Source: Dermacoccus abyssi (lineage in GTDB: Bacteria > Actinomycetota > Actinomycetes > Actinomycetales > Dermatophilaceae). From it: a stretch of 64,000 nt of DNA. Positions 9,134-18,459 of this stretch are shown here, piece by piece (within the stretch, counting starts at the first letter, position 1; every line of letters begins with the position of its first letter). A model generated the notes under the pieces. The model searched no databases. It saw only the letters and a program-made list of their open reading frames with translations, and had not been told where the DNA came from. The stretch spans positions 62,001-126,000 of the forward strand of contig NZ_QWLM01000007.1 in the NCBI RefSeq assembly GCF_003515945.1. Reading direction: 5' to 3'. A program made the translations under genes and the position numbers.

Positions 9134-9152
9134 TCCCGGCACGATGCCGGGA
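9134..9152 (+). terminator. Short hairpin after the B12-binding subunit gene
   Basis: Perfect 8-bp stem (TCCCGGCA / TGCCGGGA) with a CGA loop, starting 2 bp after the stop codon. It may act as a terminator or as a 3'-end processing structure before sucC. Confidence 0.5.
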
Positions 9153-9233
9153 CGCCCCCGGTTACGACGGGCGTCGAAAGCGCGTTAAAGTCACAGAGGA
9201 ACACCCCATATTCAACGATGAGGATGGATTCGC

Positions 9234-10418
9234 GTGGATCTCTTCGAGTACCAGGCGCGCGACATGTTCGAGGCGCACGGCGTTCCGGTGCTGGCCGGCC
9301 AGACGGCCACCACTCCGGAAGAAGCCAAGGCAGCCGCCGAGCAGATCGGTGCGAAGTCGGGCGGCGTCACCGTCGTCAAGGCGCAGGTCAAGACCGGTGG
9401 CCGAGGCAAGGCCGGCGGCGTCAAGGTCGCCAAGAGCGCTGACGAGGCCGAGCAGCACGCCAGGGCGATTCTCGGCATGGACATCAAGGGCCACACGGTC
9501 GGCACCGTGATGATCGCCCAGGGCGCCAAGATCGCCGAGGAGTACTACTTCTCGATCCTGCTCGACCGAGCCAACCGCAGCTACCTCGCCATGTGCTCCA
9601 AGGAGGGCGGCATGGAGATCGAGCAGCTCGCCGTGGAGCGTCCCGAGGCTCTGGCACGCATCGAGGTCGACCCCAACGTCGGCATCGACGAGGCCAAGGC
9701 CAAGGAGATCGTCGAGGCCGCGAAGTTCGACGCCGAGACCGGCGCCAAGATCGTCCCCGTGCTGCAGAAGCTGTGGGAGGTCTACCGCGACGAGGACGCA
9801 ACCCTCGTCGAGGTCAACCCGCTCGTGAAGACCGAGGACGGCGACATCGTCGCCCTCGACGGCAAGGTGACGCTCGACGCGAACGCCAGCTTCCGTCACC
9901 CCGACCACGAGGCTCTCGAGGACAAGGCCGCGGCCGACCCGCTGGAGGCCAAGGCCAAGGCGCTCGACCTCAACTACGTGAAGCTCGACGGCAACGTCGG
10001 CATCATCGGCAACGGTGCCGGCCTTGTCATGAGCACGCTCGACGTCGTCGCCTACGCCGGTGAGGACTTCACCGGCGGCAAGGCCAAGCCCGCCAACTTC
10101 CTCGACATCGGTGGCGGCGCCTCGGCCGAGGTCATGGCCAACGGTCTCGACGTCATCCTGAACGACGAGCAGGTCAAGAGCGTCTTCGTCAACGTCTTCG
10201 GTGGCATCACGGCGTGCGACGCCGTCGCCAACGGCATCGTCGGCGCCCTGAAGAAGCTGGGCGACGCGGCGACGAAGCCGCTCGTCGTGCGCCTCGACGG
10301 CAACAACGTCGAAGAGGGCCGCAAGATCCTCGCCGACTTCAACCACCCGCTCGTGACGGTCGTGGACACCATGGACGGCGCAGCACGCAAGGCTGCCGAG
10401 CTGGCCGCGGCCAACTGA
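9234..10418 (+). CDS. sucC: Succinyl-CoA synthetase (ADP-forming) beta subunit
   Basis: The protein has 394 residues and starts at a GTG ([19 protein letters not shown]). The N-terminal half is an ATP-grasp fold ([18 protein letters not shown]). The C-terminal half is the CoA-ligase domain that holds the substrate loop ([13 protein letters not shown] and FLDIGGGAS). It forms a heterotetramer with SucD and converts succinyl-CoA, ADP and phosphate to succinate, CoA and ATP. A GAGGATGG ribosome site precedes the GTG. sucD follows 16 bp downstream. Confidence 0.97.
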   Translation: MDLFEYQARDMFEAHGVPVLAGQTATTPEEAKAAAEQIGAKSGGVTVVKAQVKTGGRGKAGGVKVAKSADEAEQHARAILGMDIKGHTVGTVMIAQGAKIAEEYYFSILLDRANRSYLAMCSKEGGMEIEQLAVERPEALARIEVDPNVGIDEAKAKEIVEAAKFDAETGAKIVPVLQKLWEVYRDEDATLVEVNPLVKTEDGDIVALDGKVTLDANASFRHPDHEALEDKAAADPLEAKAKALDLNYVKLDGNVGIIGNGAGLVMSTLDVVAYAGEDFTGGKAKPANFLDIGGGASAEVMANGLDVILNDEQVKSVFVNVFGGITACDAVANGIVGALKKLGDAATKPLVVRLDGNNVEEGRKILADFNHPLVTVVDTMDGAARKAAELAAAN

Positions 10419-10434
10419 AAGGGATCAGACTTCC

Positions 10435-11334
10435 ATGTCGATTTTTCTCAACGCTGACTCCAAGGTCATCGTCCAGGGCATGACCGGCTCGGAGGGCATG
10501 AAGCACACCACGCGCATGCTCGCCTCCGGCACCGACATCGTCGGCGGTGTCAACCCGAAGAAGGCCGGCCAGACGGTCGACTTCGACGTGAACGGTGAGT
10601 CGAAGTCCGTGCCCGTCTTCGGCTCCGTCAAGGACGCCATGGCCGAGACCGGCGCCAACGTCTCCGTGATCTTCGTTCCGCCGGCCTTCGCCAAGAGCGC
10701 CGCGGTCGAGGCCATCGAGGCCGAGATGCCGCTCGCCGTCGTCATCACCGAGGGCATCCCGGTGAAGGACTCGGCCGAGTTCTACAACCTGAGCAAGGGC
10801 ACGAAGACGCGCCTGCTCGGCCCGAACTGCCCCGGCATCATCAGCCCCGGACAGTCGAACGCCGGCATCATCCCGGCGAACATCGCCGGCCCGGGCCGCA
10901 TCGGCCTCGTCTCGAAGTCGGGCACGCTGACGTACCAGATGATGTACGAACTGCGTGACTTCGGCTTCTCGACGGCCATCGGCATCGGCGGTGACCCGGT
11001 CATCGGCACCACGCACATCGACGCGCTCGAGGCGTTCCAGAACGACCCCGACACCGACGCCATCGTCATGATCGGTGAGATCGGTGGCGACGCCGAGGAG
11101 CGTGCCGCGGCCTACATCAAGGAGAACGTGACGAAGCCGGTCGTCGGTTACGTCGCGGGCTTCACGGCCCCCGAGGGCAAGACGATGGGCCACGCCGGTG
11201 CCATCGTGTCCGGCTCGTCGGGTACCGCGTCCGCCAAGAAGGAGGCCCTCGAGGCCGCCGGCGTCAAGGTCGGCAAGACGCCGTCCGAGACGGCTGCTCT
11301 CATGACGGAGATCATGAACAACCTCTCCAAGTGA
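10435..11334 (+). CDS. sucD: Succinyl-CoA synthetase alpha subunit
   Basis: The protein has 299 residues. The N-terminal CoA-binding Rossmann domain begins [29 protein letters not shown] marks the ligase domain, and [13 protein letters not shown] carries the His that is transiently phosphorylated. It is the second gene of the sucCD operon and is followed by a strong hairpin at 11351-11388. Confidence 0.97.
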   Translation: MSIFLNADSKVIVQGMTGSEGMKHTTRMLASGTDIVGGVNPKKAGQTVDFDVNGESKSVPVFGSVKDAMAETGANVSVIFVPPAFAKSAAVEAIEAEMPLAVVITEGIPVKDSAEFYNLSKGTKTRLLGPNCPGIISPGQSNAGIIPANIAGPGRIGLVSKSGTLTYQMMYELRDFGFSTAIGIGGDPVIGTTHIDALEAFQNDPDTDAIVMIGEIGGDAEERAAAYIKENVTKPVVGYVAGFTAPEGKTMGHAGAIVSGSSGTASAKKEALEAAGVKVGKTPSETAALMTEIMNNLSK

Positions 11335-11350
11335 CGCACTGAATCACCGA

Positions 11351-11388
11351 CGCCCGGCCGTCGTCCCGCAGGGGACGGCGGCCGGGCG
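11351..11388 (+). terminator. Hairpin terminator after sucD
   Basis: A 17-bp stem (11351-11367 with 11372-11388, one G-T wobble) and a GCAG loop, followed by TTGTCGTG. It lies 16 bp after the sucD stop. Confidence 0.8.
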
Positions 11389-11551
11389 TTGTCGTGTCCG
11401 AGCGCGAAGAACGTCCACATTCCGGCTGCTCGGACACGAATTGAGAACATTGATCACCGGCGGAACCGAACGAGCCTTCTTCGCGTCTCAGGTGCATTTA
11501 GTTTTGTCCTGAGATCCCGAGCGATGGCGCCCGGGCGGGGGAGGAGAAGTC

Positions 11552-12241
11552 ATGAAGGTCTCACGTTCCGCAATGCTCGCGGCCGCTGCCGCGGTGGTGC
11601 TGTCCGCTTCGGCTTGCACCAGCGTTGAAGGCGGGTCGGGCGCATCGTCCAACTCGTCATCGTCATCGAGCGAGGCAGCGCCGCAGTCGAGTGAATCCTC
11701 GAGCGAACAGACACAGGCGAGTTCGTCCACTACCGAATCGAGTTCCCAGAGCGAGCCGAGCGAATCCAGCTCGTCGAGCGAGTCGAGTTCCGAAGACCCC
11801 GGTTCGGGTTCCGAGGGGCAGTCGGGCCTCGTGCGGGCGAAGGTCGGCGAGGAGGCCAAGACGGGCGACATGACGGTCAAGATCAGCAAGGTCGTCGACC
11901 CGGTTCCCGTCTCCTCCGACAGCTTCATGAAGCCCGACGCGGGCAAGCGTTGGGTGGCCGTCAACATGAGCGTGACGAACACGTCGTCGAAGCCGCTCAA
12001 CTTCTCGACCTTGTTCTGCGTCGACGCGAAGACCGATCAGAACCAGACGGCTGACGACTCGCTCTTCTCCGACTACGGCACCAAGTTCAACTCGAGTGCT
12101 CTGCAGAAGGGTGACACCGCCGTCGGTGACATCACGTTCGAGGTGCCGACCGGTCAGAAGCTCAAGCAGGTCGACGTCAAGTGCTCGTTCAGTTCGCTGC
12201 AAGGCGACCAGCGCGCCATCCGCATCGATGTGAGCAAGTGA
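11552..12241 (+). CDS. Ser-rich lipoprotein with DUF4352-like domain (paralogue 1)
   Basis: The protein has 229 residues. The lipoprotein signal peptide ends at SASAC (Cys22 lipidated). A linker of about 70 residues is almost all Ser, Glu, Gln and Thr. The C-terminal domain of about 130 residues begins KVGEEAKTGDMTVKISKVVD and includes RWVAVNMSVTNTSSKPLNF and two Cys (FCVDAK and DVKCSF) that could form a disulfide; this is the pattern of DUF4352 (telokin-like) immunoglobulin-fold lipoproteins. The ribosome site is GGGGGAGGAG. A paralogue follows 78 bp downstream. Extracellular; exact function unknown. Confidence 0.82.
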   Translation: MKVSRSAMLAAAAAVVLSASACTSVEGGSGASSNSSSSSSEAAPQSSESSSEQTQASSSTTESSSQSEPSESSSSSESSSEDPGSGSEGQSGLVRAKVGEEAKTGDMTVKISKVVDPVPVSSDSFMKPDAGKRWVAVNMSVTNTSSKPLNFSTLFCVDAKTDQNQTADDSLFSDYGTKFNSSALQKGDTAVGDITFEVPTGQKLKQVDVKCSFSSLQGDQRAIRIDVSK

Positions 12242-12319
12242 GCGCACACCATCCTCAATTTTTCGACAGCACCGTTCGGGCGTGAGTCCGAAATTCACTC
12301 AGAACAGGGAGAAGAGCAC

Positions 12320-12991
12320 ATGACCAAGTTGATGACGCGCAAGCTGAGCGTCGCCGCAATCGCAGGCACGATGGCTCTCGGCATGAGCGCCTGCACGCAG
12401 GTCGAAGGTTCCGGTGGTACCAGCTCGAGTTCCTCGTCCAGCTCCTCGAGCGAGGCGGCCCCGAGCGAGGACAGCCCGAGCAGCTCGAAATCGCCCGAGT
12501 CGTCGGAGTCCTCGTCGCCGAGTGAGGAGCCCAGCAGCTCGTCGTCGAGCCCGAGCTCCTCGGAGTCGAACGACGACTCCGGCGGCGACGACTCGTCGGG
12601 CCCCAAGGTCGGCAAGGTCGGCCAGGAGGTCAAGACCGACAAGATGTCGATCAAGGTCAGCAAGGTCACGGACGACGTGAAGTCCTCCAGCGACTACCAG
12701 AAGCCCGCGGCGGGCAAGCACTGGGTGGCCATCAACATCTCGGCAACCAACCTCGACGACGACGAGCTGCGCTTCAGCAGCAGCTGTGTCAAGGTGCGCC
12801 TGAGCGACAACACGAGCCCGAGCGACAAGTACGTCGACTACGGTTCGCGTCTCGGCTACGGCTCGCTCTACAAGGGTGACACCACGACCGGTGACCTCGT
12901 GTACGAAGTCTCGCCCGGCCAGAAGATCAAGACGATCGACGTCGACTGCAGCTACGGCGACGACCGTCCGGTTCGCATCCAGGCCAACTGA
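12320..12991 (+). CDS. Ser-rich lipoprotein with DUF4352-like domain (paralogue 2)
   Basis: The protein has 223 residues. The signal peptide ends at GMSAC (Cys25), followed by a Ser/Glu/Pro linker of about 75 residues and a domain matching the upstream paralogue (KVGQEVKTDKMSIKVSKV, KHWVAINISATNLDDDEL, YKGDTTTGDLVYEVSPGQK). Two Cys (SSCVKV and DVDCSY) occupy equivalent places. The pair looks like a tandem duplication whose Ser-rich linkers have diverged. The ribosome site is AGGGAGAAGAG, and a hairpin follows. Confidence 0.82.
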   Translation: MTKLMTRKLSVAAIAGTMALGMSACTQVEGSGGTSSSSSSSSSSEAAPSEDSPSSSKSPESSESSSPSEEPSSSSSSPSSSESNDDSGGDDSSGPKVGKVGQEVKTDKMSIKVSKVTDDVKSSSDYQKPAAGKHWVAINISATNLDDDELRFSSSCVKVRLSDNTSPSDKYVDYGSRLGYGSLYKGDTTTGDLVYEVSPGQKIKTIDVDCSYGDDRPVRIQAN

Positions 12992-13012
12992 CGCCCGAGC
13001 GGTGTCTTGCCC

Positions 13013-13049
13013 CGAGCGGGCCGGTGAGAGTGTCTGGCCGGCCCGCTCG
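13013..13049 (+). terminator. Hairpin after the second lipoprotein gene
   Basis: Arms CGAGCGGGCCGG (13013-13024) and CCGGCCCGCTCG (13038-13049) pair perfectly around a 13-nt loop. Confidence 0.7.
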
Positions 13050-13098
13050 CGTGTGTCCACGGCGTGGCAGCGTGAGGCTCCCAGGCGGGCCTGAGAGG

Positions 13099-14529
13099 AT
13101 GACGGGCGAGATGACTTCACGACGCCCCGATCCCGCCGAACGTCCCTCCTCGAACCGTCCACGACCCCCGCGTCCGAGTGACGGCCGAGGTGGGTCCGGT
13201 GCGCGTCCGCAGCGCGCAGCGCAGGGCAGCCAGACCAGCAGGGGCGCGTCGCGTCCGGAGCTCGACCGAGGACGCAACGCGTCGAACCGCGGTGTGAAAC
13301 CCCCTCGTGACGCGCAGAACCCTCGCGTTTCCCGGCGGCCCGGCCCCGGACGGCCGACGAGCGGCAAGGACGCCCGGCCCGAGGGACGCCCGCACGTGCC
13401 CCTCGCGTTCGGCTACGGAGCGCTCTCGGCCATCGGTGTCGTCATCGCGCTCATGGTGCCGGTCTTCGCAGCGTGGACGATCGATTCGCAGTCGAGTTCG
13501 TCGTGGAACGACACGCTCGGCGTGACGATCGACCTGTGGGCCCTCGCGCACCGCGGACACGTCAACGTCGACGGCACGAGCGTCGTCTTCAGCCCCCTTG
13601 TCCTCACCTTTATCTGCGTTCTGGCAGCTCGCTTCGGCGCTCGCGCGGCGTTCCCCGACGAGCGCCTGCACGCGCGCGACCTGCGCCTCATCCTGCTCGC
13701 GTTCATCGGCGGTTACGTCGCTGCGGCTCAGGTGCTCGCCGTCGTTGCCTCGTTGGGTGCGAGCCACATCAGCTGGTGGTCCCTCCTGCTCGGACCGTTC
13801 GTCGTCGCGGCTGCCGGCGTGGCATGGACGGCCTGGCACGAGCGGGAGCACTCACCTGAGCTGAAGGCTCTCGACGATCTCGTCCTCGACGCCACACCGC
13901 TGTTGCTGCAGCGTTCGATCCGGTCCGGTCTACGCGGCCTGCGCTGGCTTGCCCTCGCCTCGCTCGTTCTCGTCGTCGCGCTCGTCGCCTGGCACGGCGG
14001 ACGCGTCTGGACCGTCCACCAACAGCTGAACCCCGGTCTCGTCGGAGGCATCCTCCTCGTCGCGGCGCAGCTTCTGGCTCTGCCCAACCTCATGGCCCTC
14101 GGCGCCGGATGGTTCACCGGCTCGTCGGTGCACGTCGGTGCTGTCTCGATCGGGCACGGCGCGATGACGCCGGGCACTCTGCCGATGATTCCGGTGCTCG
14201 GCGCACTGCCGGACGGGGTCGGGCCCTGGACGTGGATCTTCCTCCTCGTTCCGATCGCAGTGGGCGGCTGGATCGGCTGGGACGCCGTCGGCGCGCTGAC
14301 GCGACTGTCGAGCCTGCGCGCGAAATGCACGGTGGCTCTGTGCGCCGCTGCGCTCGCCACGCTCGTCATGTGGCTCGTGTGGTGGTTCGCAACGGCCCGT
14401 GTCTCGACCGGGCTTCTCGACTATGTCGGCCCCGGGTGGAACGCATGGGTGCTGCTGCCCGTCCTTTTCGTGCCGCCGGCCGTCGGGGTGGCCGGCGTGC
14501 GGCACTGGATGCTCAACCACACCCACTGA
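13099..14529 (+). CDS. DUF6350 / PerM-like polytopic membrane protein
   Basis: The protein has 476 residues: about 100 disordered Arg/Pro/Ser-rich residues, then roughly nine membrane helices starting PLAFGYGALSAIGVVIALMV. Conserved-looking loops include LNPGLVGGILLVAAQLLALP and LGAGWFTGSSVHVG. Its position between the sucCD region and purN matches PerM (Rv0955) of M. tuberculosis, a divisome-linked membrane protein, so I assign that family by context and topology. ATG 13099 follows GAGAGG directly; the in-frame ATG at 13111 is an alternative with better spacing. Confidence 0.8.
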   Translation: MTGEMTSRRPDPAERPSSNRPRPPRPSDGRGGSGARPQRAAQGSQTSRGASRPELDRGRNASNRGVKPPRDAQNPRVSRRPGPGRPTSGKDARPEGRPHVPLAFGYGALSAIGVVIALMVPVFAAWTIDSQSSSSWNDTLGVTIDLWALAHRGHVNVDGTSVVFSPLVLTFICVLAARFGARAAFPDERLHARDLRLILLAFIGGYVAAAQVLAVVASLGASHISWWSLLLGPFVVAAAGVAWTAWHEREHSPELKALDDLVLDATPLLLQRSIRSGLRGLRWLALASLVLVVALVAWHGGRVWTVHQQLNPGLVGGILLVAAQLLALPNLMALGAGWFTGSSVHVGAVSIGHGAMTPGTLPMIPVLGALPDGVGPWTWIFLLVPIAVGGWIGWDAVGALTRLSSLRAKCTVALCAAALATLVMWLVWWFATARVSTGLLDYVGPGWNAWVLLPVLFVPPAVGVAGVRHWMLNHTH

Positions 14530-14581
14530 AGAACCCGCTGAGGTCGGGAGTAATCCCAGGCCCTCGCTCGTTGGGAGAGAC

Positions 14582-14968
14582 GTGAACGACACTCCGAAGG
14601 CGCCCGTCGGTACGCGCAACAGCATGCTGTCGCTGCGCTACCTCATCCTCGGCTTCGCCCTGTCGTGGCTGCCCATGCCCGGCACGGCGCTTGCGGTGAT
14701 CCCGCTCGTCGCGTCGTTCTACTACGGGGTGCGCTTCATCCAGGACCTCAAGAAGTCCGGCCAGAACAAGGCCGTTGCGCCCAACATGATCGGGCTCGGT
14801 CTCACGGCACTGCTCATCGCCATGGTCGTCGCCCCGCTCGTTCAGTACGAGCGCACGATGGATTACCAGAAGTGCCTCTGGGGTGCGAACACCAACCAGG
14901 CGCGCGAGGCCTGCGAGAACCAGCACGACCAGCACCCGGGCACCGTCCAGCGCTTCTTCCTCGACTGA
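14582..14968 (+). CDS. Small membrane protein
   Basis: The protein has 128 residues from a GTG preceded by GGGAGAG. The polar N-terminus (VNDTPKAPVGTRNSM) leads to hydrophobic segments at about residues 17-45 (LRYLILGFALSWLPMPG onward) and 65-85 (GLGLTALLIAMVVAPLV). The periplasmic tail has two Cys (CLWGAN, ACENQ) that may form a disulfide. It lies between the PerM-like gene and the first copy of the 58-bp palindrome. Unknown function. Confidence 0.7.
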   Translation: MNDTPKAPVGTRNSMLSLRYLILGFALSWLPMPGTALAVIPLVASFYYGVRFIQDLKKSGQNKAVAPNMIGLGLTALLIAMVVAPLVQYERTMDYQKCLWGANTNQAREACENQHDQHPGTVQRFFLD

Positions 14969-14978
14969 CCACCCCCAC

Positions 14979-15036
14979 CCCCGATGTTGAGCGGGCGCCG
15001 CGGCACCGGTCCCGCGATACCCAGGAAACATCGGCG
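14979..15036. repeat. 58-bp imperfect palindrome, copy A
   Basis: Bounded by CCGATGTT and AACATCGG and ending exactly one base before the stop codon of the DUF559 gene. It matches copy B (16020-16077) in inverted orientation at 50 of 58 positions; the outward CCCCCACC is also shared. It lies between convergent genes. Confidence 0.85.
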
Positions 15037-15957
15037 TCACAGGAGCCCCGCGTCGCGCAGCCGATGTTCGATCTGCGCGAAGAACGGATCCGGATCGGTG
15101 CGCAGCGCCACCACGGGAATGCGCAGCACGGCGTCACCGCCCAGGGTGAGGTAGTTCTGACGCAGGGCGTCCTGAGTCGGGTTGTCGCCCACGAAGTGGT
15201 GCATGCCGTCAATCTCGACGGTGAGCTTCGCAGCCTCCCAGCGCACGTCGAGGTAGTACGAGCCGTTCGGGTGACGTCGTCGAACCTGACGATCCGGCAC
15301 CGGTAGACCGCGTCTGCGGCACAGCTGAACGAAATCGATCTCACCAATCGACTCGGACCCGGTGGTTATGTCCCCGAGAAGTTCGCGAATCAGTTTGCGG
15401 CGGTGCAGTTTGGGGAGGCATTCGAGGGCCTGCCAGTAGTCGTCTGCTCGGGCGAGTCGCTGCTGCACCGTCATGGCGAGCACCGTCGCAGCCTCCCGAT
15501 CCGTTCGCGCGATGGCGGCGGCGCGCAACGACGCCCATGCGGGATGAGAGTGGGGAATCGGTGTCTGCGACAGCCGGGGTGGCCGGAACAGGAACATCCC
15601 TCGCGTGCCGGGCGGGAAGGACGTGCGCTGACCGTAGTGAGGCAGCGCCACGATGATCTGCTGCGCGCTCCAGCCTCGCAAACCGTGGAGAATCAGGGCA
15701 CTCGAGGCCTCGGCCCAGGCCGGCCCCTGAGTTTCGAAGACGGCGACAGCGATGGGAGAGCGTTCAGGGCACCAAGCGTTTGTCGGCGGGCGAAAGGTGT
15801 TGTCACCCAACTGCATCCAACGTCCGGCGCGGACATGTGTGCGTACGTCCTCCCGTGTCACGCCGATTTGCCTAAGACGCGCGCGGTTCACAACGCCGTA
15901 GCTCGACTCTGCCAGCGCCACGGCTCGCTCATGGGTCTGCTTCCAACGGGGAGTCAT
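15037..15957 (-). CDS. DUF559 (Vsr-like PD-(D/E)XK) protein with AbiEi-type N-terminal helix-turn-helix
   Basis: The protein has 306 residues. The first 60 or so (SYGVVNRARLRQIGVTREDV and VRAGRWMQLGDNTFR) are a winged-helix like that of AbiEi-type antitoxins. The last 110 are a DUF559 restriction-endonuclease-like fold with candidate catalytic residues E (SIGEIDFVQL), D (YYLDVRW) and E-x-D (LTVEIDGMHHF). The gene runs against its neighbours within the perM-purN interval. It is enclosed by two inverted copies of a 58-bp palindrome, one touching its stop codon and one upstream of its start. DUF559 proteins are common in actinobacteria but poorly understood; nuclease activity is inferred from the fold. 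Confidence 0.8.
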   Translation of the reverse strand: MTPRWKQTHERAVALAESSYGVVNRARLRQIGVTREDVRTHVRAGRWMQLGDNTFRPPTNAWCPERSPIAVAVFETQGPAWAEASSALILHGLRGWSAQQIIVALPHYGQRTSFPPGTRGMFLFRPPRLSQTPIPHSHPAWASLRAAAIARTDREAATVLAMTVQQRLARADDYWQALECLPKLHRRKLIRELLGDITTGSESIGEIDFVQLCRRRGLPVPDRQVRRRHPNGSYYLDVRWEAAKLTVEIDGMHHFVGDNPTQDALRQNYLTLGGDAVLRIPVVALRTDPDPFFAQIEHRLRDAGLL

Positions 15958-16019
15958 GCTTCCAGCCTGCGTGCCGGCGGTGAGGATGCTCCCGATGAAT
16001 GTGGGCCTGTGGAAAACCT

Positions 16020-16077
16020 CGCCGATGTTGCCTGGGTATCCGGGTACAGATGCCGCTGCGACCGCTCAACATCGGGG
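16020..16077. repeat. 58-bp imperfect palindrome, copy B
   Basis: Inverted counterpart of copy A (50 of 58 positions identical), 62 bp upstream of the DUF559 start codon and just before the purN -10 hexamer. It is also self-complementary at its ends (CCGATGTTG / CAACATCGG). Confidence 0.85.
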
Positions 16078-16079
16078 GA

Positions 16080-16085
16080 TAGGGT
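16080..16085 (+). promoter_or_regulatory. -10 hexamer of purN
   Basis: TAGGGT lies 6 nt before the purN GTG, which has no clear ribosome site. It starts 3 bp after repeat copy B, so the repeat occupies the expected -35 area of the purN promoter. Confidence 0.5.
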
Positions 16086-16091
16086 GGGGGC

Positions 16092-16757
16092 GTGAGCGAG
16101 CAGTCGAAGCCCCTGCAGGTCGTCGTTCTCGTCTCCGGAAGCGGCTCGTTGCTGCAGGCTCTCATCGACGACGGCGCCCACGGCAAGGTGTACGAGATCG
16201 TCGCGGTCGGTGCCGATCGGGAGTGCACCGGCCTCGAGCGCGCCACCCTCGCCGGCATCCCCACCTTCACCGTCGAGACGCGGCACTTCCCCGAGCGCAG
16301 CCAGTGGGACGCGGCGCTCGCCGACGCCATCGAGCGCGCGTTCAGCGATGCCGACGACGACCTCGACCTCGCAGCGCTCACCGGCGGTGACGTCGCGGCT
16401 CGTCAGCTCGTCGTCTCGGCTGGGTTCATGAAGATCCTCGGCGCGCAGACTCTCTCGCGCCACACCGTCATCAACACCCACCCGGCGCTGCTGCCGAGTT
16501 TCCCCGGGGCGCACGGCGTCCGGGACGCGCTCGCGCACGGCGTCAAGGTCACCGGTACGACGTGCCACGTCGTCGACGCCGGTGTCGACACAGGCCCCAT
16601 CATCGATCAGCGCGTCGTCGACGTACGCGCCGACGATGACGAGGAATCGCTCCACGAACGCATCAAGGTCGAGGAGCGCACCATGCTCGTGGACGTGGTC
16701 CGCGGGTTCGCACGAGGTTGGTCCATCAACGGCAGGACGGTTTCGATCAATGAGTGA
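16092..16757 (+). CDS. purN: Phosphoribosylglycinamide formyltransferase
   Basis: The protein has 221 residues. It transfers a formyl group from 10-formyl-THF to GAR in purine synthesis. The phosphate loop reads [15 protein letters not shown]. The catalytic N-x-H lies in [20 protein letters not shown], and the catalytic Asp in [12 protein letters not shown]. Its stop overlaps the purH start by 8 bp. FolD, which supplies the cofactor pool, is encoded 4 kb downstream. Confidence 0.96.
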   Translation: MSEQSKPLQVVVLVSGSGSLLQALIDDGAHGKVYEIVAVGADRECTGLERATLAGIPTFTVETRHFPERSQWDAALADAIERAFSDADDDLDLAALTGGDVAARQLVVSAGFMKILGAQTLSRHTVINTHPALLPSFPGAHGVRDALAHGVKVTGTTCHVVDAGVDTGPIIDQRVVDVRADDDEESLHERIKVEERTMLVDVVRGFARGWSINGRTVSINE

Positions 16758-18360
16758 CGGCATGCGCCCTATTCGGCGGGCTCTCGTCTCGGTGTACGAC
16801 AAGCAGGGGCTCGAGGAGCTCGCCCGCGGCCTGCACGAGGCCGGGGTGGAGATCGTCTCGACGGGCGGTTCGAGCAAGCTCATCGCGGGTCTCGGCATCC
16901 CCGTCACGGCGGTCGAGGAGCTCACGGGCTTCCCCGAGTGCCTCGAGGGTCGCGTCAAGACGCTGCACCCGAAGGTGCACGCCGGCATCCTTGCCGACTC
17001 GCGCAAGAGCGATCACATGAAGCAGCTCGAGGACCTCGGTGTCGAGCAGTTCGACCTCGTCGTCGTGAACCTCTACCCGTTCAGTGAGACGGTCGCCTCG
17101 GGCGCGAGCATCGACGAGTGCGTCGAGCAGATCGACATCGGCGGCCCGACGATGGTGCGCGCGGCCGCGAAGAATCACCCGACGGTGGCCATCGTCACCG
17201 ACCCGACGTCGTACGCCGACGTGCTCGACGCCGTGCGCGGGGGCGGCTTCACACTGCAGCAGCGCACCGCGCTGGCGCGTGACGCCTTCGTCCACACCGC
17301 GTCCTACGACGTCGCAGTCGCCACCTGGATGGGGGCGAACCTCGTCGGCTCGAACGACGCCACCACCGGCGACACCTTCCCCGACTGGACGGGTTCGACG
17401 TACACCAAGGCCGCGAGCCTGCGTTACGGCGAGAACCCGCACCAGGCGGCGGCCCTCTACACGTCGGCCGACGCGAGCGGCCTCGCCCAGGGCGAGCAGC
17501 TGCACGGCAAGGAGATGTCGTACAACAACTACGTCGACGCCGACGCCGCCTACCGCGCCGCGTACGACCACGGTGACGTGCCGACGGTCGCCATCATCAA
17601 GCACGCCAACCCGTGCGGCATCGCCGTCGGCGCTCCCGACGAGGACATCGCCGCCGTGCACCAGCGCGCCCACGAGTGCGACTCGACGAGCGCGTTCGGC
17701 GGCATCATCGCGACCAACCGCCCGGTGACGAAGGCCATGGCGGACACGGTGAAGGACATCTTCACCGAGGTCGTCGTCGCGCCCTCCTTCGACGACGACG
17801 CTCTCGAGGTGCTCACGGCGAAGAAGAACCTGCGCCTCGTCACGGTGCCCGCGCCGGGCGCCGGCGGCTTCGAGATGCGCCCGATCAGCGGCGGTCTGCT
17901 CGTGCAGGAGCGCGACATGATCGACGCCGAGGGCGAGGACAAGAACGGCGGCACGACGGGTGACGACCCGCAGCGCTGGCAGCTCGTCGCGGGGGAGGCC
18001 GCGGACGAGGACACGATGCGTGATCTCGCCTTCGCGTGGCGTGCCGTGCGCGCAGTGAAGTCGAACGCGATCCTGCTCGCCAAGGACGGCGCGTCCGTCG
18101 GTATCGGCATGGGCCAGGTCAACCGCGTCGACTCGTGCAACCTCGCCGTGACGCGTGCGGGCGCCGAACGCGCTCGTGGCTCCGTTGCCTCGTCGGACGC
18201 GTTCTTCCCCTTCGCCGACGGCCTGCAGATCCTGCTCGACGCCGGCGTCAAGGCCGTTGTCGCGCCCGGTGGTTCGATCCGTGACGCCGAGGTCATCGAG
18301 GCTGCGCAGAAGGCCGGCGTCACCCTGTACTTCACCGGTACGCGTCATTTCGCCCACTGA
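16750..18360 (+). CDS. purH: Bifunctional AICAR transformylase / IMP cyclohydrolase
   Basis: The protein has 536 residues and catalyses the last two steps of IMP synthesis. The N-terminal MGS-like cyclohydrolase domain ([42 protein letters not shown]) covers about residues 1-200. The C-terminal transformylase shows [15 protein letters not shown], the K-H pair in [13 protein letters not shown], and [12 protein letters not shown]. The start ATG overlaps the purN end, so the two are translationally coupled. Confidence 0.97.
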   Translation: MSDGMRPIRRALVSVYDKQGLEELARGLHEAGVEIVSTGGSSKLIAGLGIPVTAVEELTGFPECLEGRVKTLHPKVHAGILADSRKSDHMKQLEDLGVEQFDLVVVNLYPFSETVASGASIDECVEQIDIGGPTMVRAAAKNHPTVAIVTDPTSYADVLDAVRGGGFTLQQRTALARDAFVHTASYDVAVATWMGANLVGSNDATTGDTFPDWTGSTYTKAASLRYGENPHQAAALYTSADASGLAQGEQLHGKEMSYNNYVDADAAYRAAYDHGDVPTVAIIKHANPCGIAVGAPDEDIAAVHQRAHECDSTSAFGGIIATNRPVTKAMADTVKDIFTEVVVAPSFDDDALEVLTAKKNLRLVTVPAPGAGGFEMRPISGGLLVQERDMIDAEGEDKNGGTTGDDPQRWQLVAGEAADEDTMRDLAFAWRAVRAVKSNAILLAKDGASVGIGMGQVNRVDSCNLAVTRAGAERARGSVASSDAFFPFADGLQILLDAGVKAVVAPGGSIRDAEVIEAAQKAGVTLYFTGTRHFAH

Positions 18361-18381
18361 TCGCGGCCCGGCGAGTGCCGG

Positions 18382-18441
18382 ATGGCGTGTTTGGTGGGGG
18401 ATCATCGCGACGTCGGCGCCATCTCCAGCCAAACACGCCAT
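18382..18441. repeat. 60-bp imperfect palindrome (element C)
   Basis: Perfect 13-bp arms ATGGCGTGTTTGG and CCAAACACGCCAT enclose 34 bp that include a G-run (TGGGGGATC) just inside the left arm and ATCTCC near the right arm, giving a second stem. It sits between purH and the exporter gene. Size and layout resemble copies A and B, but the arm sequence is different. Confidence 0.7.
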
Positions 18442-18459
18442 GTCCATAGGGGTGACGCG

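Noticed and set aside
16750-18360. Possible purine riboswitch or PurR site upstream of purN/purH
   Set aside because: The interval before purN is filled by repeat copy B and a short promoter; no conserved aptamer features seen.
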